DNA of 64,000 nt from Pyrococcus furiosus DSM 3638 (GTDB taxonomy: Archaea; Methanobacteriota_B; Thermococci; Thermococcales; Thermococcaceae): positions 1,235,318 to 1,299,317 of the forward strand of contig NC_003413.1 of NCBI RefSeq assembly GCF_000007305.1. Direction: 5' to 3'. Positions 1-7,568 of this stretch are shown in pieces. The translations under genes and the position numbers were made by a program. The notes beneath the pieces are model-generated. The model saw nothing but the letters and a program-made list of their open reading frames with translations, was not told where the DNA came from and searched no databases. The stretch's first letter is position 1. Each line of letters opens with the position of its first letter.

Positions 1-2
1 AA

Positions 3-1487
3 TACAAGGATATTAATACACTAAATTACAAAAATTTACAAGACATGGAGTACATTGCAGCCTTGACAGGTAAAGTACCGTACTACGACTTTGAAACAAA
101 AGAGTCAAAATTTATTGAGAAGAACAAAATTCAACAGCTAATTTCAGAGCTCGTAAAGGAGGAAAAGTTTGCTGAGGCAAAAGAGCTGATGGAGTCCTCG
201 AAAAAAGACTACCTTAAAGAGCTTGAGAAAAACCTCACTCCAAAACTCCTCTCCCTCAGGATTTCGTTTCCATTGTGGGTGAAGCTTTACGCTTTGGCAC
301 TCAAGCATGAGACTTCCCCATCAGCAATTCTCAGGAGGCTTTTGATCAATGCAACTAAAAGCCTCATTGATGAATTGAACGAGGCAGGGATAATCACTCC
401 AAGGGCTTACTTGCTGATTAAGGAGTCCCTTGACAGCTTGGAGAAACTGCAGGAGAGGAGGACGTTTAATGAGGATGAAGTAGGCAGGAAGTACATACTA
501 ATTTATGAACATGAGGAACCGATAAGTGTTTCTGACTTAAAGCACATCCATTATTTCTTGAAGCGTCTTGTGAAAGCCTACGTCAAGCAGGATAACATTC
601 CAGAAGAAATCGTGAACTTGCTTTTTGAGAAAACCGTCGCTAGCGATTTTGAAACCCCTGAGGCGTTCTTTTACACATACGTGGGTGTTTTCAAAGAGAA
701 TAATGAGATATTCCTAAGGTTAGGTCCAGAAGTGAATACTCTCGACTTTTACTATGTTGTGTTTGAGTACCCAATAAGAGCAATTCAAGAATTTCCACCA
801 GAAATTGTACTGAAATTTCACAAGAAGATTCTCTTTAATGCCTTCGTGGATTGTCCTCATGTTATTGAAAAGATAAAGGCAAAGCTTGAAGGGGATGAAG
901 CTTTGACTCTTGATGATTACAAGAGCATTTTCTGCCATAACTTTGACAAAGAGATAGAGATATTATTCAGAGAAGGCACCAAGCCGTTTATTTATCCTGA
1001 AGGGGGTCAAGAATTCATGCATGTTGAATTTCTGCCCTACTGTTTTGAGGACTATCCCCTACCCCTATTTGGGATGGAGTTTTCAGAAAGAGAGCTTAAG
1101 ATAGATGGAATAGCTCTCAAGAGAAGGCCAAGCAAAAATGAAGTTAAGGAGAATCTTGAAAGATTAAGGAGCATTGCTAAAAAAGCATACTATGAAGCTG
1201 TAGGGTTAAGTGATGAAAAGGTTACTGAAGCGAGGGCAAAAGTCGAGAAAGGAGAAATTGATGAGGAAGTGTTAGAGATTCTCAGTGTTGCTAAGGGTGT
1301 CGATGCATTTCTTGACTATCTGCTTGTAAGGCAAGAGGGGGGTAAGGATTTGCTCTCAGCGTTTTCAAAGCCCTCTGAAGTGTTCACAACAACATTTCCA
1401 AAGCCTCTCGTCAGAATACTGGAGCTGTTCTATGGAAAGAAAGTAAAAGAGATCTTGGAAGAACTTATTCTCAAAGAACAGCTTTAA
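3..1487 (+). CDS. Uncharacterised protein with an internal ribbon-helix-helix-like segment, probably 5'-truncated by the window edge
   Basis: The family is not recognised. The first ATG is at 45, but the frame stays open upstream to the window edge and no ribosome binding site precedes that ATG, so the real start probably lies outside. Counting from the ATG, residues about 67-107 have the pattern of a ribbon-helix-helix DNA-binding unit: a short strand (LLSLRIS), a helix (PLWVKLYALALKH), a turn (TSPS) and a second helix (AILRRLLINA). The remaining roughly 370 residues are mixed alpha/beta and acidic-basic, with no signal peptide or membrane segment. An RHH motif inside a large protein could mean DNA binding coupled to another activity; that is inference. 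It lies just upstream of two operons that share an unusual operator, so it is a candidate regulator or partner. Confidence is high that it is a gene and low for any function. Confidence 0.75.
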   Translation, partial: YKDINTLNYKNLQDMEYIAALTGKVPYYDFETKESKFIEKNKIQQLISELVKEEKFAEAKELMESSKKDYLKELEKNLTPKLLSLRISFPLWVKLYALALKHETSPSAILRRLLINATKSLIDELNEAGIITPRAYLLIKESLDSLEKLQERRTFNEDEVGRKYILIYEHEEPISVSDLKHIHYFLKRLVKAYVKQDNIPEEIVNLLFEKTVASDFETPEAFFYTYVGVFKENNEIFLRLGPEVNTLDFYYVVFEYPIRAIQEFPPEIVLKFHKKILFNAFVDCPHVIEKIKAKLEGDEALTLDDYKSIFCHNFDKEIEILFREGTKPFIYPEGGQEFMHVEFLPYCFEDYPLPLFGMEFSERELKIDGIALKRRPSKNEVKENLERLRSIAKKAYYEAVGLSDEKVTEARAKVEKGEIDEEVLEILSVAKGVDAFLDYLLVRQEGGKDLLSAFSKPSEVFTTTFPKPLVRILELFYGKKVKEILEELILKEQL

Positions 1488-1544
1488 CTTTTCTTCTTTT
1501 TGTCTCCTAATTCTAGTACTTGAAGAGGCATGCACTATGAAAAA

Positions 1545-1619
1545 CCGAAAAATTTAAAATACAACAATATTACAAAATGCAAAAATTTTATATTACGGAA
1601 GTTTCTAGTATAATATTAC
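1545..1619 (+). promoter_or_regulatory. Promoter with three TATTAC operator boxes at exact 23-bp spacing
   Basis: A BRE-like ccgaaaaa (1545-1552) runs into an A/T-rich TATA element (about 1552-1560). It is followed by TATTAC at 1568, 1591 and 1614, exactly 23 bp apart. The transcript should start near 1580, so the boxes straddle the start site, as repressor sites often do in archaea. The same architecture recurs at 3511-3590 in front of the NYN gene. The operator function is inferred from the repetition. Confidence 0.6.
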
Positions 1620-1634
1620 GGAAGAGGTGATAGG

Positions 1635-2017
1635 GTGGAGACATTGGTAGTTTTACTGAGCCAAGGTTAATTGTTGGGAGTAAGGATCTTGTACATGAGA
1701 AAAATGAAAGAACAAGAGTGTATTCCACAGCTAGGGGAATGAGAGGCCGTGAAAATGGACAAGTATTATTTGAAGCGTTGATTGATTACCTCGTAGCTGA
1801 TTGTTGGGAATGCACTAAGAAATTAGCAAGTGAAGAATTCGAGAAGACTACTCAAGAACACTGCTTTAAAGTGTTGGCAAAAGAAATTGAATGGGATGTC
1901 TCAAAAGCAAGAGTTCTGCTTGAATATGTTGAAATTTTCAAAAATGATTCTTTAATGAAAGGACTTGAAGAGGGTTTTGATTGGTTAAAAATTGATTTGA
2001 ACTGTTTATCTCCTTAA
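1635..2017 (+). pseudogene. Small uncharacterised protein gene, apparently frameshifted near its 5' end
   Basis: A good ribosome binding site (gaggtgatagg) is followed by GTG at 1635, placed like the start of the NYN gene relative to its operator, but that frame ends after 11 codons at a TAA. A second frame then stays open from 1634 to 2017 and reads as plausible protein throughout (SFTEPRLIVGSKDLVHEK onward). Its only conventional start is a GTG at 1718 with no ribosome binding site. The simplest reading is one gene with a single-base shift around 1645-1665. The alternative is initiation at an unusual codon such as ATT 1643. The product is about 120 residues, helical, with cysteines in the pattern DCWEC, and is not recognised. 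It is first in a run with the ComF-like and DprA-like genes. Confidence 0.45.
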
Positions 2018-2039
2018 TTTAAAGCCTTGAGGTGACTAC

Positions 2040-2747
2040 ATGATGAAGTTCTGTCCTAATTGTGGGAGTTTGATGACGTCCAGAGAAACTCCCAGAGGTA
2101 CTATTTTTGTTTGCAGAGGCTGCGAAATGGAAATCCTCAGGACTGAAGACATTGAAACGATAATAAAGCTCCCACTTTATGATCCTAAAAAAGTTCCGGA
2201 GTTTCATTCTGAGGACTTGTGGATTAACGGTAAGAGAGTCCCTTACTATTTCTTGGGCTATTATCTACCACAAAATAAGACGCAACAAGATGAGTTTTCC
2301 AAAAGCGTTTTAGATTTTAAGAAGGGGTACTTAAATGTAATTTCAAAATTTGCAGAGGATGTTGTTAACTTAATCCGCTTTAAAAAGCTGAAACCTGACA
2401 TAATAATCCCAATACCCAGTAGCAAGAAAGGCGAGATTAGTCTTGGGCACAAATTACTAGTAGACTATGTCTCCAATGAATTGAAAATCAAAAATGGTAC
2501 TAGAATCTTGCAAAGATGGTATTCTGTTCAAAAATCCCATTTAGCATCCCCAAACAAACGTCCTATAGAAAGAGATCATTACCTTTCAATTACCTGCAAA
2601 CAAAGGTTAGAGAATATGAAAGTCGTGCTCTTTGATGACATACTCACCACAGGCGATACCGCAAGAGCATGTGTAAGAATAATTTTTGAATGTGGGGCAT
2701 CGAAAGTGTATTTAATTACTTTGGCAAGGACAAAATTGGTGAGGTAA
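2040..2747 (+). CDS. ComF-like phosphoribosyltransferase with N-terminal zinc ribbon
   Basis: The N-terminus carries a zinc ribbon (CPNCG at residues about 5-9, CRGC at about 26-29). The C-terminal half has the type I phosphoribosyltransferase signature VVLFDDILTTGDTA (residues about 197-210), whose acidic pair and TTGDT loop bind PRPP, and an upstream IIPIPSS strand. This matches the ComFC/GntX layout: zinc ribbon plus PRTase without an obvious purine or pyrimidine hood. In bacteria ComFC acts in natural DNA uptake; the reaction is not established. The start at 2040 follows gaggtgacta; a second ATG sits at 2043. The stop is one base before the DprA-like gene, so the two are co-transcribed and probably act together. 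PRTase fold confidence is high; the precise role is unknown. Confidence 0.8.
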   Translation: MMKFCPNCGSLMTSRETPRGTIFVCRGCEMEILRTEDIETIIKLPLYDPKKVPEFHSEDLWINGKRVPYYFLGYYLPQNKTQQDEFSKSVLDFKKGYLNVISKFAEDVVNLIRFKKLKPDIIIPIPSSKKGEISLGHKLLVDYVSNELKIKNGTRILQRWYSVQKSHLASPNKRPIERDHYLSITCKQRLENMKVVLFDDILTTGDTARACVRIIFECGASKVYLITLARTKLVR

Positions 2748-2748
2748 C

Positions 2749-3402
2749 TTGACTCAAAAAAAGCTTATCGAATACACCAACCCAAGCACCTCTAGAAGGA
2801 AGATCACCAGGATACCAATTGATTCCCCCGATTATCCCCCTCTTTTAAAACAGATAAAAGATCCTCCGAAGATAATTTATGCTATTGGCAACGTTAGATT
2901 ACTAAACAAACCAGCAGTTGCAATTGTAGGCACAAGACAGCCTAGTGAGAGGGGAGAGTATTATGCTGAAAAAGTAGCCGAATTTTATGCAAAACAAGGA
3001 TTTGTTATTGTTTCTGGCCTCGCTTTGGGTATTGATTCAATTGTCATAAAGACTGCTTTGAAGACTGGGGCCCATGTAATTGGCGTTCTTCCGTCTCCTG
3101 TAAACGATATTGTGCCAAAAAGCAACGAAAAACTTGCTGAGAAGATAATTAGAAGTGGAGGTCTTCTTATTTCGGAGCTACCTGAAGGTACTAAACCGAA
3201 AAAGTATCATTTTGTCCGCAGGAATAGGATAATTAGTGGGATTTCATTTGCTGTAGTGGTCATTGAATCTGAGTTGAAAGACGGGACAATGCACACAGTG
3301 AAATTTGCCAAACAACAGAGGAGGATTATTCTGGTAACTAATCTTCCAGCTAGTGGGAATGCAAAGCTCAAAAATGAGGGCTTTCCAATTTTAGACTTCT
3401 AA
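2749..3402 (+). CDS. DprA/Smf-like Rossmann (SLOG) protein
   Basis: The protein shows the DprA core: PDYPPLLKQIKDPP at the N-terminus, AVAIVGTRQPSERG (residues about 60-75), VIVSGLALGIDSI (about 86-98), a GGLLISELPEG strand-loop and RRNRIISGIS (about 154-165). In bacteria DprA binds incoming single-stranded DNA and loads RecA; SLOG relatives in defence systems bind nucleotides. At 217 residues it is essentially the Rossmann core, without the C-terminal winged helix of many bacterial DprA proteins. Translation starts at TTG 2749, with gaggt immediately after the stop of the ComF-like gene, a very tight coupling. No other competence genes lie nearby, so a role in conflict or nucleotide signalling is as likely as DNA uptake. 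Confidence 0.8.
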   Translation: MTQKKLIEYTNPSTSRRKITRIPIDSPDYPPLLKQIKDPPKIIYAIGNVRLLNKPAVAIVGTRQPSERGEYYAEKVAEFYAKQGFVIVSGLALGIDSIVIKTALKTGAHVIGVLPSPVNDIVPKSNEKLAEKIIRSGGLLISELPEGTKPKKYHFVRRNRIISGISFAVVVIESELKDGTMHTVKFAKQQRRIILVTNLPASGNAKLKNEGFPILDF

Positions 3403-3510
3403 AGGCTTTGCAAGGCAGTAGTGTTGTGAGAGCATTACCTCCTGATGTCCTCAAAGGTAACATCCTCTAAGTCAGTTGAAATCATAACCATGATCGCTCA
3501 AATTATTAAA

Positions 3511-3590
3511 CCGAAAAACTTAAATATGACAACAACAATATTACATAATGAAGAAGATTAACATTACAAAAACTGCTTGCATAATATTAC
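3511..3590 (+). promoter_or_regulatory. Second copy of the 23-bp-phased triple-box operator promoter
   Basis: BRE ccgaaaa (3511-3517) and TATA cttaaata (about 3519-3526) are followed by TATTAC at 3539, CATTAC at 3562 and TATTAC at 3585, again exactly 23 bp apart. The last box ends 16 bp before the ATG of the NYN gene, matching the distance from the last box to the GTG at 1635 in the other copy. Transcription should begin near 3547, so two boxes lie in the leader. The rest of the gap (3403-3510) shows no coding potential. Confidence 0.6.
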
Positions 3591-3606
3591 GGAAAAGGTG
3601 GGGAGG

Positions 3607-4164
3607 ATGAAGGCGGCTGTGTTGATTGATGGTGAAAATGTTGTGATGTGCCTTAAGAATGCCCTCGGTGGAAAAGTGCAACTTGATAGAGATATTGACT
3701 GGAGGAAATTCTTTGAGTATCTCAAATCTCTTGGTTATGAAGTCACAATAGCCAGAATTTATGCAAACCCGTTCATATTCCTAAAAAATCCTCACATTGC
3801 CAACAACTTAGAAAAAATGGGTATCAAAGTCGTCTTAGCGGAGTCTACTATGAAGGAAAATGGACCAAAAAGCACGACTGATGCAACCATGATAGTTGAT
3901 GGGATGAGCATACTTTATGAGAGGCCCGCAATTGATGCTCTCATAATCGTTTCAGGTGACAGAGACTTTCTGCCCCTTGCAGAAAAAGCGAGAGAACTTG
4001 GCAGGACAGTACTTTTTGTAGCTTTTCCAGACTCTACCGCAAATGTCATCAAGAACAGGTATCAAGTAATTAACCTCCTTGAGTTCAGTGGACTCAACGA
4101 AACTTTTAATAGGAAAATGATTTCAAAAGAAACTAATTTTACTACCATCCATACATTTTCTTAG
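3607..4164 (+). CDS. NYN (LabA/DUF88-like PIN-fold) domain protein
   Basis: The NYN domain pattern is clear: AVLIDGENV at the N-terminus (first acidic residue), a long middle with TTDATMIVDGMSI (residues about 96-108), LIIVSGDRDFLPLA (about 117-130) and the closing strand INLLEF. NYN proteins are PIN-fold, metal-dependent and usually act on RNA. The four acidic positions expected for metal binding appear present. The start ATG 3607 follows ggtggggagg; an upstream in-frame ATG at 3577 lies inside the operator and is rejected. The last 25 or so residues are low-complexity. It is the first gene of an operon that continues into the broken DUF262 gene and the nuclease gene, so a defence role is likely by context. 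Fold confidence is high; the target is unknown. Confidence 0.8.
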   Translation: MKAAVLIDGENVVMCLKNALGGKVQLDRDIDWRKFFEYLKSLGYEVTIARIYANPFIFLKNPHIANNLEKMGIKVVLAESTMKENGPKSTTDATMIVDGMSILYERPAIDALIIVSGDRDFLPLAEKARELGRTVLFVAFPDSTANVIKNRYQVINLLEFSGLNETFNRKMISKETNFTTIHTFS

Positions 4165-4192
4165 ATCAACATTCGCTGAAGAGGTGTGAGGC

Positions 4193-4824
4193 ATGAGTTT
4201 CTTCAACCTCAGAGTCGAAAAATGAGAGTGTTTGACCTCTGGAAGAGTCTTAAGGAAAGAAACAACTACTATCTTCCAGCATTCCAGCGTGATTATGTCT
4301 GGGACGAAGACGACATAAAGTCCATGATAGACTCTATCATTCATGGTTATCCAATAGGATCCACACTCTTCTGGAAGCCATCAAGGGAGGAGTTCATAAC
4401 GGACGATCCATTCTCAGCACCTTTAGCAGACTTTACAGTAGGTCACGGAGGCGACAGCTACTACGTGCTTGACGGATAACAGAGGTTAACTTCATTGCTT
4501 CTGCTCTTCAATGGCTGGAAAATAACAAGAAAAGGTAGAGAATTCTCTTTGAAGATTCCCATCTCTATCCACCCAACTGGAGATGGATACAGGCTTTACA
4601 AGAGCCAAACAGGAGGTATTGATCTATCAAACTTCATAAAAGAGATAGTTGAATTTAGGATAGACAAGGAACTAGTGAGAACGATTGATGAAATTGATCT
4701 AGACTACGTCATTCCCGTTCGTACGGAAAATCCTGAATGGTCTAGTGAAATGTGGGAAAATAAAGCAATACTTCTAAAAATGGAGAAAGCTGGGAGATTT
4801 AAAGGTAGGAGGGAGGTGGTTAAT
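4193..4824 (+). pseudogene. DUF262 (GmrSD/ParB-like) gene broken by a frameshift and a nonsense codon
   Basis: The DUF262 hallmarks are visible: NNYYLPAFQRDYVWDEDDI, IIHGYPIGSTLFW and the catalytic-loop motif DGQQRLTSL. Two lesions break it. The natural start, ATG 4193 after gaggtgtgag, reads 10 codons (MSFFNLRVEK) and hits TGA, because the run of A at 4218-4222 is one base short of joining the next frame. Later TAA at 4477-4479 replaces the first glutamine codon of DGQQRLTSL; the frame then resumes as QRLTSL. The sequence remains readable to about 4824 but is much shorter than intact family members (often 500 or more residues), so the C-terminal part is lost. DUF262 proteins are NTPase/nuclease subunits of modification-dependent (type IV) restriction such as GmrS. 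Confidence 0.8.
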
Positions 4825-5865
4825 ATGCCAATTTCCAAAAATATTTCCCAGGAACATGTGTTAAAGGCTATCGAAGAAATTGATAAGAATGGAGTCTCAG
4901 GAAAATTCAAAGGAAAAAGTTACTCTCTGATATATAATGGCAAGAGGTATCCCCCAAAGTATGTGGTATCTCTAGCAAACAAATATGCCAATGGTGAGTT
5001 TTTGGATCCAGCCGAGTTTAATACCCATGCAGCCGTAAGGTATCTAAGAAGGCTTGGATTTAGGGTAGCCAAAATAACACCAGAAACAGGAGAGGATTCA
5101 ACAGAAGGGGGTTCTGGTAGCAACATTATCGAACTCCCAATACTACAATTTCCACCTAATGAATTTGACAAAAAGATGTACAGTGTTTTTGAGAGATTTG
5201 CTTCTCTCGTAGAAGAGAGACTCAGAGCAATAGTTGAGAAGTGTTCTGAGCTTGAAAAAATTCACCAAGAAAGCGAGGACACAATTAGATACATGATGTT
5301 CCATGCATTGACAACTGTTGGAGGAATAGATCCTCTCGACGTTTATCTCGAATATCCTCATCCAGAAGTTCCCAACCGAAAATATGCAAAGCTTGACACA
5401 TTTGTAGCTGCTAAAGAGAACAGGCCGGCATTAGCATTCGAGATGAAATTTAAAACAAAAATCCCTAGTAGAAATAATATTCCAAGGTCACAAATAGCTG
5501 GTTCAGCCTTTGCGGATTTATTAAGGTTGGCATCATTCAGAGTAAAGTCAAGTGAAAAAACAAAGAGATACTTTGTTTATGTAGTAGATGATGAGATGAT
5601 AGGATATTACCGCAACCCAAGAAACTGTCTAGAGGAGTTCTTTGATTTAGAAACTAATAAGGGATTCAAACTAACCAAAGACTACATCCTCTTTAAAAAC
5701 AAAACAAAAACAGAAAAACGAGCTAAGTGGCTAATTAGAGGAGTAGAATCTAGTATGGGAGAGCCCACCAATTGGCCAGAGCCTACAGTAATCTGCAGAT
5801 TTAGGAGAGACTTTGACTTCGGAAGCAATAGGATAGTAATTAGGATTTACGAAGTAGTACCGTGA
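4825..5865 (+). CDS. Probable modification-dependent endonuclease: McrA-type head domain plus PD-(D/E)xK nuclease
   Basis: The start ATG 4825 follows a strong site (gggaggtggtt); the reading frame before it belongs to the broken DUF262 gene. Residues 1-75 (ISQEHVLKAIEEID, YNGKRYPPKYVVSLA, LRRLGF) resemble the N-terminal head domain found in ScoMcrA-like restriction enzymes. The C-terminal part (about 135-346) has an acidic-strand pattern KLDTFV followed by ALAFEMKFK, fitting motif II/III of a PD-(D/E)xK nuclease (D...ExK). In between is an acidic, Ser/Gly-rich linker (GEDSTEGGSGS). The 346-residue frame is intact, unlike its upstream neighbour. By domain content and location it is probably the effector of a type IV-like restriction module that has lost its DUF262 partner. 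The nuclease assignment is from the motif pattern only. Confidence 0.6.
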   Translation: MPISKNISQEHVLKAIEEIDKNGVSGKFKGKSYSLIYNGKRYPPKYVVSLANKYANGEFLDPAEFNTHAAVRYLRRLGFRVAKITPETGEDSTEGGSGSNIIELPILQFPPNEFDKKMYSVFERFASLVEERLRAIVEKCSELEKIHQESEDTIRYMMFHALTTVGGIDPLDVYLEYPHPEVPNRKYAKLDTFVAAKENRPALAFEMKFKTKIPSRNNIPRSQIAGSAFADLLRLASFRVKSSEKTKRYFVYVVDDEMIGYYRNPRNCLEEFFDLETNKGFKLTKDYILFKNKTKTEKRAKWLIRGVESSMGEPTNWPEPTVICRFRRDFDFGSNRIVIRIYEVVP

Positions 5866-5876
5866 GGGACGGGGAT

Positions 5877-6843
5877 ATGTGTGAGCTCTTCGACGTTAAC
5901 GCAAACAAAGGGGTGAGCGTAAACTTCACGTGGCGGGGCTTTGTAAGGAAAGGCGAGCTTAACCCCCACGGCTGGGGCATTAGCTGGTATCTAACAGCTG
6001 TCAACGGAAAGAGAGCCGCTTCACTGATAAAACAACCTATCCCGGCTTACGAAAGTATGATTGCCCTCACACTTCCAAGACTTAACATAAGGAGCCAAAT
6101 TATCATAAGCCACGTAAGATTCGCCACCAGTGAAATCAACTACCTGGACACTCATCCTTTTGTGAGGAGAATTAAAAGCATTGGACAGTATGATGAGTGG
6201 ATTTTCGCCCACAATGGAGTACTGAACGGTGTTAAAGAACTGCCCAAACGCTTCAAGCCTTTAGGAACGACGGACTCAGAAGCAGCATTCTGCTACATAA
6301 TGGAGAACTTGGAGGGGATAGGAACCATGAGAGCTCTTCACTAAACTATATCAGCTTTTAAGCCAACTCAGCGATTACGGGACACTAAACGTTCTGATGA
6401 GCAATGGAAGATATCTCTTTGCATATAGTCATTATCCGAGTAAAGGAAAGTGGCTGCTGAAGCGTCACCCGCCGCACAAAGGTCGTGCAAGGCTCCTTGG
6501 CGAGGACTTTGAAGTCTCAATTGGAGAGGCGAAAGCTGAGGACGAGTATGCATACCTCGTAGCCACAAGAAGACTCACCGATGAAAACTGGGAAAAATTA
6601 GAAAAAAGAATCTCCTACATTTTCAGGGACGACGCTTTGCTACTCAAGATTGGCAGGAAAATCGAGCCAATGCTTGACAGGGAAGCCATACAAGTCCTCA
6701 GAGCAGTTTTGAACGGGGAGAACGTCGAGCTCGACGAGACCGTTAAACGGCTCGTAGAATTAAAACTCCTGAAAATAACCAAGAATAGGGTTGCAATAAA
6801 CAATTACGGGAGAGCGATAGTTAAACTGATTATGGGAGCATGA
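5877..6843 (+). pseudogene. Class II glutamine amidotransferase (YafJ-like), frameshifted
   Basis: ATG 5877 is followed directly by Cys (MCELF), the N-terminal nucleophile of class II amidotransferases. NPHGWGISWY, ISHVRFATS, FAHNGVL and TTDSEAAF are the expected glutaminase-domain motifs. The first frame ends at TAA 6342-6344. Removing one T there (cactaaa to cacaaa) joins it to the frame containing LYQLLSQLSDYGTLNVLMSN and running to 6843, which supplies the missing C-terminal half (GRYLFAYSHYPS). So a single-base insertion splits an otherwise well-preserved gene of about 320 codons. It starts 11 bp after the nuclease stop and overlaps the next broken gene by a few bases, suggesting a former operon. 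The substrate of the family is usually unknown. Confidence 0.75.
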
Positions 6844-7122
6844 TGATAACAGTTTACGGCACCCTGAGGAAAAGTAAGCCGCTGCATGGCTACCTAAAGA
6901 ACAGTAGATTCTTCGGCGAGGACTGGATTGAGGGCTATGACCTTTTACGTTGACGTTCTTCCTTATGCTGTCAAGGGCAGAGGAAGGTTGAGGGTTTAGG
7001 TGTATGAGGTTGATAAGGAAACATTCGAGGAAATCAATCGCATGGAAGTAAATGCCGGCTACAAGCTAGTTGAAACGGATACAAAGTTCGGAAAGGCTAT
7101 TCTTTGGGAGTGGGTTCATTAA
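6840..7122 (+). pseudogene. Gamma-glutamylcyclotransferase-like gene, frameshift plus nonsense
   Basis: ATG 6840 (or 6843) overlaps the stop of the amidotransferase gene. MITVYGTLRKSKPLHGYL is the typical N-terminus (YGTLR substrate loop) of the GGCT/AIG2-like fold. The frame breaks at a run of four T near 6951 (GYDLLR then TGA). With one T removed it reads GYDLYVDVLPYAVKGRGRLRV, then TAG where most relatives have an acidic codon (GAG to TAG), and continues as VYEVDKETFEEINRME to TAA at 7120-7122. The total is about 93 codons, shorter than usual but with both ends present. Family members cleave gamma-glutamyl amines or amides; pairing with a glutamine amidotransferase is chemically suggestive. 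Confidence 0.7.
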
Positions 7123-7184
7123 CCAAGTGGAGAAAGGGTAGAGAGCGGGGATTTTAATGATGGCAAGTTTGAAAGGTGGTGAGT

Positions 7185-7371
7185 GTGCTCCGCTCAAGGC
7201 TTGAGGGCGGTCTCTGAGGAATCCTTATTGGAGATGCCTTCAGCCTTGACCTTCCAGTTCACCAGCAGGCTTGAGATGGAACTGAACTATCCAAAACCCA
7301 AGGAAATTTCAATTCTTGACGGCTTGTGGAGTGACGACTCCTCTTTGACCTTGGCAACTAAAAGCTCCTAA
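7185..7371 (+). pseudogene. ADP-ribosylglycohydrolase-like fragment, multiply disrupted
   Basis: GTG 7185 after ggtggtga begins LRSRLEGGL, then TGA at 7215, then GILIGDA in the same frame; this fits the conserved N-terminus RLEGALLGxxxGDALG of ADP-ribosylglycohydrolases. The reading then shifts to a second frame with FQFTSRLEMEL and GLWSDDSSLTLA, matching the family's metal-binding motif (G-W-(S/T)-D-D-(S/T)). The sequence stops at 7371, so only the first 60 or so of about 300 residues survive. This is recognised from motif order, not from a search. Nothing coding is evident in 7372-7530. Confidence 0.6.
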
Positions 7372-7529
7372 AGATTTACATACTCAATCTGCTGGAGTTA
7401 TGAAATAGAGTCTTGTTCGAGGCGTGACTTTTCTCAGCAGAGCAAAGGACATAGGTGACATCTCCGCTAGCGAGTTGAGAAAAACAGAAAAACTGGAGAT
7501 TCTTCACACTTAGTTTGCACTTAATATCA

Positions 7530-7568
7530 ATTGTATAGTATAAAACGATAGGTTTTTATCCTATTGCA
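7530..7568 (+). promoter_or_regulatory. Promoter of the AAA ATPase gene, leaderless, with a small palindrome at the start site
   Basis: TATA element gtataaaac (about 7538-7546) lies 25 bp upstream of the ATG at 7569, which has no ribosome binding site, so the mRNA is probably leaderless. An inverted repeat ATAGG-7-CCTAT (7548-7552 and 7560-7564) sits between TATA and start, a plausible operator. The preceding 7372-7529 holds no feature I can support. Confidence 0.4.

Noticed and set aside
1-44. TATTAA/ATTAC-like words upstream of the first ATG
   Set aside because: They do not keep the 23-bp spacing and the reading frame is open through them, so they are more likely coding sequence.
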